IMG/VR virus record: IMGVR_UViG_3300025655_000176
Coordinates: 1 to 31,375 of that record
Reading direction: 5' to 3' (one strand)
Source: a virus
DNA: 31,375 nucleotides
Part shown: positions 27,604 to 31,375 of the stretch, in pieces
Layout of the letters: the number at the start of each line of letters is the position of its first letter
How positions within the stretch are numbered: position 1 is the stretch's first letter
Position numbers and translations under genes: made by a program
Notes under the pieces: generated by a model
Database searches by the model: none
What the model was told of the DNA's origin: nothing
Seen by the model: the letters and a program-made list of their open reading frames with translations, nothing else

Positions 27604-28017
27604 TCAGTGGTATAGAACCATCAATTGGCTTGTTCCTGTGTGCGTACCGGATGATTCAAGGGTAATTGTCTTACCGCTAAAGTTCAATCCGAGTGTTTGA
27701 GCCGCATTTGCAACACCGCTTGTTACTACTGCTGAGAGAATGGTTGCATCTCGTGCATCCGTAACACCCTCAGTCAAGATGATGGTTTCAGCATCAGCCG
27801 CATCGGTGATGGTAATCAAAGCCATCTTTGGTGCGGCATCGTAGCCGTTTGCACCATCAGCGTTGGATGCGTTGAAAGTACCCGGCCCACCACCGGGATA
27901 GGTAACATCAGCCGCACCGTCAAGCCATTCAGTAGTGTCTTGTGAACCCGCTCGGAGTTCCCAAGCACCAACAAGTGCCGTAGTCGCAGTTCCAGTTAAT
28001 ACAAGTTCTTTTGCCAT
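27604..28017 (-). CDS. Possible capsid decoration protein (137 aa)
   Basis: The gene directly follows the capsid gene and starts at ATG 28017 with GAGGTGAAAAAAT upstream, the same strong site as the capsid protein, so high expression is likely. The product is rich in Ala, Gly and Thr and mostly beta (LVLTGTATTALVGAWELRAG; PKMALITITDAADAETIILT; SGKTITLESSGTHTGTSQLM). Such sequence and position fit a protein stabilising the mature HK97-type shell. No family is recognised, and other small virion roles are possible. Confidence 0.72.
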   Translation of the reverse strand: MAKELVLTGTATTALVGAWELRAGSQDTTEWLDGAADVTYPGGGPGTFNASNADGANGYDAAPKMALITITDAADAETIILTEGVTDARDATILSAVVTSGVANAAQTLGLNFSGKTITLESSGTHTGTSQLMVLYH

Positions 28018-28047
28018 ATTTTTTCACCTCTATGTTTTTTTTCAACC

Positions 28048-29148
28048 TCACTTTAGGTCACGGATTGAACCGTGTCCACCAAAGAAAGTAGTCCAAAGTT
28101 CACCCATAGTGCGGTACATACCTTCTTGTCCAAGTCGGTTGATTGCAAATGGGTCGCCTGTTTCAATACCACTCTCAAAGTATTGGGTTGGAATTGCTGT
28201 GCTAAAGTACATGTAGTCAGTGTCAAGGAAATACATACGGCTCAAAGTGTCGGTTTGAACATCCTTTGATGGGATGATTGGAACACCGTTGTATGTAGCA
28301 ACGATAAATCCAGCCTCAACACCGGGAACACCCTTCACACCGTTGTAGGTTGGCGTAACACGCTTCTCTTCCATGAATCGCTGTTGGCTTTGAAGGAGTT
28401 GTTGCAAGCGCATCAAAGTGTCGTAACCAGTAAGGATAACCTTTGGATTTCCACCACGAGTCCATGTCTTTTGGAACAAGTCGTCAAGTTGGTCAAGTGA
28501 AAGGTTTCGGTCTGTACCGGAGTTTTGGTTGTGTTCTGCAAGTGACCATGAGTTTGCACTTCGGTCAATGGAGTAAATGTCCTCGTCTGTACCAGCAGAT
28601 GCACCAACAGTTACACGGTCAATGGATTCAAAGTTGTTACCAGCCGCAGTTGCTTTGTCAGTAGTAAGCATCTTGTTGATGTGTTCTGCGTGGTGCTTAC
28701 CCATTTCTTCTTTCAACACTGCACGAATGTCGCCAAGTCCGTCATCTTTGTCGGAAAGGAACATTGCGGTTTCGCTCATGTCAAAGGTGTGAACAACAGT
28801 CTTTGGTTTTGCGGCAATGTGTTGGAAGGTTGGTTTGGTTGTGTCGGGAAGGGTTGCGTTCTCAGCAACACCGCCACCAACAGTAAAGGAAGGGCGTGCA
28901 GTAATAACTCGCCATCCACTGCGTTCCCACGGTCGCTTTGGTAGGATGCTGAATGCGTTGAACTCTTGGTTCAATTGTGACCAAACTTTGCGCCCATAGA
29001 TTGCTTGGTATGTACCAGCAGTTGTGGACAACATTGGTGCGTCAGCCTTGAGCAACTCGCTACCGGAGTAGGAGTAGCCCATAGCGTTACCTGCGCCATA
29101 GTAGTACCGTTCCATGTCTGTAATATTTCGGATATAATCTCGTGCCAT
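28048..29148 (-). CDS. Major capsid protein, HK97 fold (366 aa)
   Basis: The 366-residue protein forms the icosahedral shell. The pattern matches HK97-fold capsids: a short N-terminal arm, an E-loop-like region (ENATLPDTTKPTFQHIAAKP), a long spine-helix segment (GDIRAVLKEEMGKHHAEHIN, residues about 139-158), and a C-terminal axial domain with NGVPIIPSKDV and DTDYMYFSTAIPTQYFESG. It lies right after the protease/scaffold gene, the standard order. It lacks a long N-terminal delta domain, so an independent scaffold would be needed; one is provided by the internal start at 30012. The start ATG has GAGGTGAAAAAAG in front, one of the best ribosome sites in the window. The gap to the protease gene is only 24 bases. 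Confidence 0.93.
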   Translation of the reverse strand: MARDYIRNITDMERYYYGAGNAMGYSYSGSELLKADAPMLSTTAGTYQAIYGRKVWSQLNQEFNAFSILPKRPWERSGWRVITARPSFTVGGGVAENATLPDTTKPTFQHIAAKPKTVVHTFDMSETAMFLSDKDDGLGDIRAVLKEEMGKHHAEHINKMLTTDKATAAGNNFESIDRVTVGASAGTDEDIYSIDRSANSWSLAEHNQNSGTDRNLSLDQLDDLFQKTWTRGGNPKVILTGYDTLMRLQQLLQSQQRFMEEKRVTPTYNGVKGVPGVEAGFIVATYNGVPIIPSKDVQTDTLSRMYFLDTDYMYFSTAIPTQYFESGIETGDPFAINRLGQEGMYRTMGELWTTFFGGHGSIRDLK

Positions 29149-29161
29149 CTTTTTTCACCTC
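29146..29161 (-). promoter_or_regulatory. Strong ribosome site of the major capsid gene
   Basis: The minus strand reads GAGGTGAAAAAAGATG. Almost the same sequence, GAGGTGAAAAAATATG, precedes the start codons at 28017 and 27258. These are the only three genes in the window with this spacing and A-rich linker, and they are the likely high-copy head proteins. Confidence 0.75.
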
Positions 29162-29172
29162 TATAATTTTAT

Positions 29173-29998
29173 TTATTCCCCTCGCAATGTTCGGTGGGCA
29201 AGGGCGTGGACTTCATCCCAACCCATGTTTGCCAAGTCTTGCGTAGAGGGAACATCAATGTTACTGAATGACTTTTGGATGGTAGCAGATTCAATGCCAC
29301 TTCCAAGATTGTCAATTCGCTCGGATAGTGCTTCAATGGACTTCACGATTTCCGACAAAGGTGCTCGTGCGTCAAAGGCGGCTTTCTCAGCCTCAGCCTT
29401 TGCAACTTCCATTTCACCGTTAAAACGGTTTGCGAATTGTGTTTCAAGGTCAGTTCGGAAAGATTGTTCCAAAGCGGCGGCTTTGTACACTTCGTAAGCG
29501 GCTTCAATATCAGCGTCGCTCACACTTTCTGCGTTAAGGTAGCCTTTGGACAACTTTGCTTCTCCGAGTGCGCCAGCAGGTGTCTTACCACCGCTTGAGG
29601 TCACTGCGTTGATTGCACCAGTTGAAGGTGAACCCATTTCTTGTCCACGACCACGAACTTGTCCGGCGAAGTAATCTGCGCCATCCACTGCGTCGGGGTT
29701 GTCAAATCCACCAAGTTGAGCCTTTTCCAAGTTATCAAAGTGGTTTCGTGCGGCATCCATATCAACACCAGCAGACTTGAGGGTGTTTTCCATCCAGTTC
29801 AAGTATTCTGCTGAGATGACATCGCTGTACTCTTCGCTCTTTTCCATTTCCATTTCATCACCTTTTTCGGTTTTCTTTTCTTCTTTGTCTGCACCCTTTG
29901 GCTCTTCTTTCATGGCTTCTTTAAGAGCAGGAGGCATTTCCCCCTTCTCCATTGCATCCAATCGTGCTTCAAGGCGTGACATAATCTCGTTCAAACTG
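29173..29998 (-). other. Scaffold region of the protease gene (coiled-coil, acidic)
   Basis: Residues about 178-451 of the fused protein form the scaffold part. They contain coiled-coil-prone stretches (NEIMSRLEARLDAMEKGEMP), a strongly acidic and lysine-rich segment (KEEPKGADKEEKKTEKGDEM), and a C-terminal coiled coil (YEVYKAAALEQSFRTDLETQ). Internal scaffolds of HK97-type heads are usually of this kind and are cleared by the protease. Confidence 0.75.
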
Positions 29999-30012
29999 TT
30001 TTCTTCTGTCAT
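29173..30012 (-). CDS. Scaffolding protein from an internal start (279 aa, nested in the protease gene)
   Basis: Within the protease gene, AAGGAGG at 30021-30027 stands eight bases before an in-frame ATG at 30012 (Met173), exactly at the end of the protease domain. Translation from it would yield the 279-residue scaffold alone, with N-terminus MTEENSLNEIMSRLEARLDA. Nested scaffold genes of this type are known, for example lambda Nu3 within C. In this window the ribosome site is stronger than that of the full-length start. The separate product has not been shown; it is inferred from motif, spacing and domain boundary. Confidence 0.75.
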   Translation of the reverse strand: MTEENSLNEIMSRLEARLDAMEKGEMPPALKEAMKEEPKGADKEEKKTEKGDEMEMEKSEEYSDVISAEYLNWMENTLKSAGVDMDAARNHFDNLEKAQLGGFDNPDAVDGADYFAGQVRGRGQEMGSPSTGAINAVTSSGGKTPAGALGEAKLSKGYLNAESVSDADIEAAYEVYKAAALEQSFRTDLETQFANRFNGEMEVAKAEAEKAAFDARAPLSEIVKSIEALSERIDNLGSGIESATIQKSFSNIDVPSTQDLANMGWDEVHALAHRTLRGE

Positions 30013-30528
30013 GTTTGTGTCCTCCTTAAGTATGCGAAATTGTGCTTCGGGGTTGATACCCTTCTCACAAATCGTCACCTCATGCAATTCCATTTTTGAA
30101 ATCTCTTGGTAGTCGCCTTTTTCCACATCGGACTTTCGCACTCTCTTGAATGCTTGGCCTCCAATGGAGAATCCACGAAGGTTGCCCTTGCGGATTTCAG
30201 CGGCTACTTCACGAGCCTTCTCAATATCATTGCGGAGTTTTACTACGACGAACATTCCGGTGTCATCCACTTCGGATTTCCACATTCGCCCATTTGTATC
30301 AATGTAACTGTCAATCACTTCACCAACTTGAATGTTGGAGTGTGCCAGTTGCACATTTCGGTACTTCTCACTCTTCATAAAGCCGTCAAAGGCATCTCGC
30401 AAAGCACCACGAGTAATTAGGTCGCCTTGCTTATCCACAAGTTCAACCGATGCGTAACCAGCAACAACCAAGTCGTTACTACTCTTGAGAAGAGTAATAC
30501 CGTCATTGGGTCGTTGCACTGTGAGCAT
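29173..30528 (-). CDS. Prohead protease (XkdF-type, S78-like) fused to scaffold (451 aa)
   Basis: The N-terminal 165 residues match the XkdF-type prohead serine protease. VVAGYASVELVDKQGDLITR opens the fold, His63 lies in QLAHSN, and Ser121 lies in LRGFSIGGQAFKRV; these are the expected catalytic pair. ELHEVTICEKGINPEAQF follows, with Glu150 a possible third residue. The C-terminal part is a coiled-coil scaffold. After assembly the protease cleaves scaffold and its own products inside the prohead. The start is ATG 30528 with GGAG seven bases upstream. A nested start at 30012 can produce the scaffold alone. The next gene is the capsid protein, giving the classic protease-scaffold-capsid order. 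Confidence 0.93.
   Translation of the reverse strand: MLTVQRPNDGITLLKSSNDLVVAGYASVELVDKQGDLITRGALRDAFDGFMKSEKYRNVQLAHSNIQVGEVIDSYIDTNGRMWKSEVDDTGMFVVVKLRNDIEKAREVAAEIRKGNLRGFSIGGQAFKRVRKSDVEKGDYQEISKMELHEVTICEKGINPEAQFRILKEDTNMTEENSLNEIMSRLEARLDAMEKGEMPPALKEAMKEEPKGADKEEKKTEKGDEMEMEKSEEYSDVISAEYLNWMENTLKSAGVDMDAARNHFDNLEKAQLGGFDNPDAVDGADYFAGQVRGRGQEMGSPSTGAINAVTSSGGKTPAGALGEAKLSKGYLNAESVSDADIEAAYEVYKAAALEQSFRTDLETQFANRFNGEMEVAKAEAEKAAFDARAPLSEIVKSIEALSERIDNLGSGIESATIQKSFSNIDVPSTQDLANMGWDEVHALAHRTLRGE
30021..30027 (-). promoter_or_regulatory. Strong internal ribosome site AAGGAGG for the nested scaffold
   Basis: The minus-strand sequence reads AAGGAGGACACAAACATG. The site is eight bases from the in-frame ATG at 30012, placed at the junction between protease and scaffold domains. 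It is one of the closest matches to the anti-Shine-Dalgarno consensus in the window. Confidence 0.8.
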
Positions 30529-30552
30529 TAATTCTCCGACTTACTGTAATAG

Positions 30553-30576
30553 TATTTATAGGCATCGTCATTGACG
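30553..30576 (-). promoter_or_regulatory. Possible TATA-like promoter element and CGTCA/TGACG inverted repeat
   Basis: In the 39-base gap before the protease gene, the minus strand has TATAAATA (30553-30560), 24 bases before the ATG. Just upstream is a CGTCA-A-TGACG inverted repeat (30566-30576) that overlaps the stop of the preceding gene. An archaeal TATA box here would put the transcript start almost at the start codon. No good bacterial -35 box is visible. This is a weak candidate. Confidence 0.25.
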
Positions 30577-31375
30577 AGAAGCGATTGGCTGGTCATTGTC
30601 ATAGTCTATAGAGTAATTTTCACCCTCGTCTGTTGTGACCTTAATGTGATTCAGTCGCTCTTTTTCTTCTTCTTTTCTTTTACCAGTATTTACTTTATCT
30701 CCATCGTAATCGGGAAGGTTAGCCTCATCAGTTAATTTAGTAGGGCCGTGTGGTGATTCTTGAGGTGTTCCTACATCAATTCCAAGACCTTTTGGCCCTG
30801 TCCATGTCAATTTTTCTTTACTAATTTTGTCTAATGCACGCTCAATAAGTTGCAGTGCTTTCTTTGTTTGATTCGGTTTGAGAATTCGCTCTTCATCATC
30901 TTCTTCAAGAATACCTGCACTTTCTTCTTCCATTTGCTCTTTTGTGGGTTTCTTTGGCATATCAAGTTCCGATTCTTTTGAAACATATCCTTTCATCATT
31001 AAGGGTGCTACAGCCGACCAAAATGGCATAAGACTTTCAGCCAGTATTACTGGATAGTCCGATTTGAGCATATCTCCCATTGTACTCTTTGGGGAATGAA
31101 TGCACCATACACCCTCCATATCTTCAATTTCGTATTTTACTACATCAACATCTTTCAAAACAATTTGAAGTTGATTATTTTGAATTTCAATATCATGTGG
31201 AATTAAAATAGGGCTGAAAGATTTTGTCATGAGGTCAAGAGATTCTGTGCTGGCCGCACCTTCACCTTCACCTTGACTTTCAATTTCTTTGACTTGTACA
31301 TTATACACTGGGCGATTTTTACGATTTTTCTTTGAAATACCCGTAATAGATGCACGAACAATGTCACCAACTTTG
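30568..31375 (-). CDS. C-terminal part of an unidentified protein (start beyond window; portal-position or ligase-like OB end)
   Basis: The frame stays open to the right edge; the GTG at 31308 is internal, since at least 22 in-frame codons precede it (KVGDIVRASITGISKKNRKN and on). The visible 268 residues begin with an OB-fold-like stretch (VGDIVRASITG, then PVYNVQVKEI), which vaguely resembles the C-terminal OB domain of ATP-dependent DNA ligases. Next comes a more ordered section (HDIEIQNNQLQIVLKDVDVV, MPFWSAVAPLMMKGYVS), and then a long charged tail (MEEESAGILEEDDEERI; KRKEEEKERLNHIKV). Position before the prohead protease is usual for a portal gene, but I see no portal signature. I cannot decide the family from this fragment. 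Confidence 0.7.
   Translation of the reverse strand, partial: KVGDIVRASITGISKKNRKNRPVYNVQVKEIESQGEGEGAASTESLDLMTKSFSPILIPHDIEIQNNQLQIVLKDVDVVKYEIEDMEGVWCIHSPKSTMGDMLKSDYPVILAESLMPFWSAVAPLMMKGYVSKESELDMPKKPTKEQMEEESAGILEEDDEERILKPNQTKKALQLIERALDKISKEKLTWTGPKGLGIDVGTPQESPHGPTKLTDEANLPDYDGDKVNTGKRKEEEKERLNHIKVTTDEGENYSIDYDNDQPIASRQ

Noticed and set aside
29160-29175. AT-rich gap before the capsid gene as a separate promoter
   Set aside because: Only 24 bases long and mostly occupied by the ribosome site; no convincing TATA or -10/-35 pair.
31308-31308. GTG at 31308 as the true start of the right-edge gene
   Set aside because: The frame stays open upstream to the window edge for 22 more codons with ordered-looking sequence and no ribosome site at the GTG.
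1-31375. tRNA genes, CRISPR arrays, insertion sequences, attachment sites, intrinsic terminators
   Set aside because: None could be supported. The window is almost entirely coding, without gaps large enough for them and without GC-rich stems followed by U-runs between genes.

Overview
The window is one uninterrupted late (virion) operon of a tailed virus (Caudoviricetes, siphovirus-like). All 21 gene entries lie on the minus strand, so transcription runs from high to low coordinates. Genes overlap or nearly touch, the largest gap is about 39 bases, and both ends cut through a gene. I see no terminase, replication, integration or lysis gene, no tRNA and no CRISPR array. The moderate-to-low GC, the family mix (XkdF-type prohead protease, HK97-fold capsid, small zinc-ribbon proteins) and one TATA-like box fit a virus of marine archaea or of a marine bacterium. 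The strong GAGGTGA ribosome sites fit either, so I leave the host domain open.

Layout in order of transcription. (1) 31375-30568: C-terminal part of an unidentified protein, where a portal gene is often found. (2) 30528-29173: prohead protease fused to an acidic scaffold, with a strong internal ribosome site that should also give the scaffold alone (30012-29173). (3) 29148-28048: HK97-fold major capsid protein, then a possible decoration protein, a helix-extension-helix protein, two small hypotheticals, a zinc-ribbon protein and an acidic protein with a second zinc site (28017-25784). (4) 25770-23385: head-tail adaptor, neck and tail-terminator genes. (5) 23374-19150: large tail-tube protein, SAP-domain protein, two tail-assembly-chaperone frames joined by a canonical -1 slippery heptamer, and a short tape measure. 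(6) 19150-1: distal-tail protein, a 5,566-residue giant protein with a LamG-like N-terminus that takes up more than half of the window, two small proteins and the start of another tail or baseplate-like protein.

The genes together give a head-and-tail assembly line: protease plus scaffold shape the HK97 shell, connectors close the neck, tube and tape measure build a fairly short tail (about 60 nm by the usual residue-to-length rule), and the distal proteins carry what is probably a very large host-recognition structure. Translation looks tightly coupled, because at nine junctions the stop codon of one gene is built into the ribosome site of the next.

The strongest unexplained signal is compositional. 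Reading the whole window, I found no GATC, AGCT, TCGA, CTAG or ACGT, while other palindromic tetramers (CATG, GTAC, TGCA, GGCC, AATT) are common. Over a hundred of each would be expected by chance. This suggests heavy selection by several restriction or methylation systems in the host. It was read by eye and should be counted exactly.
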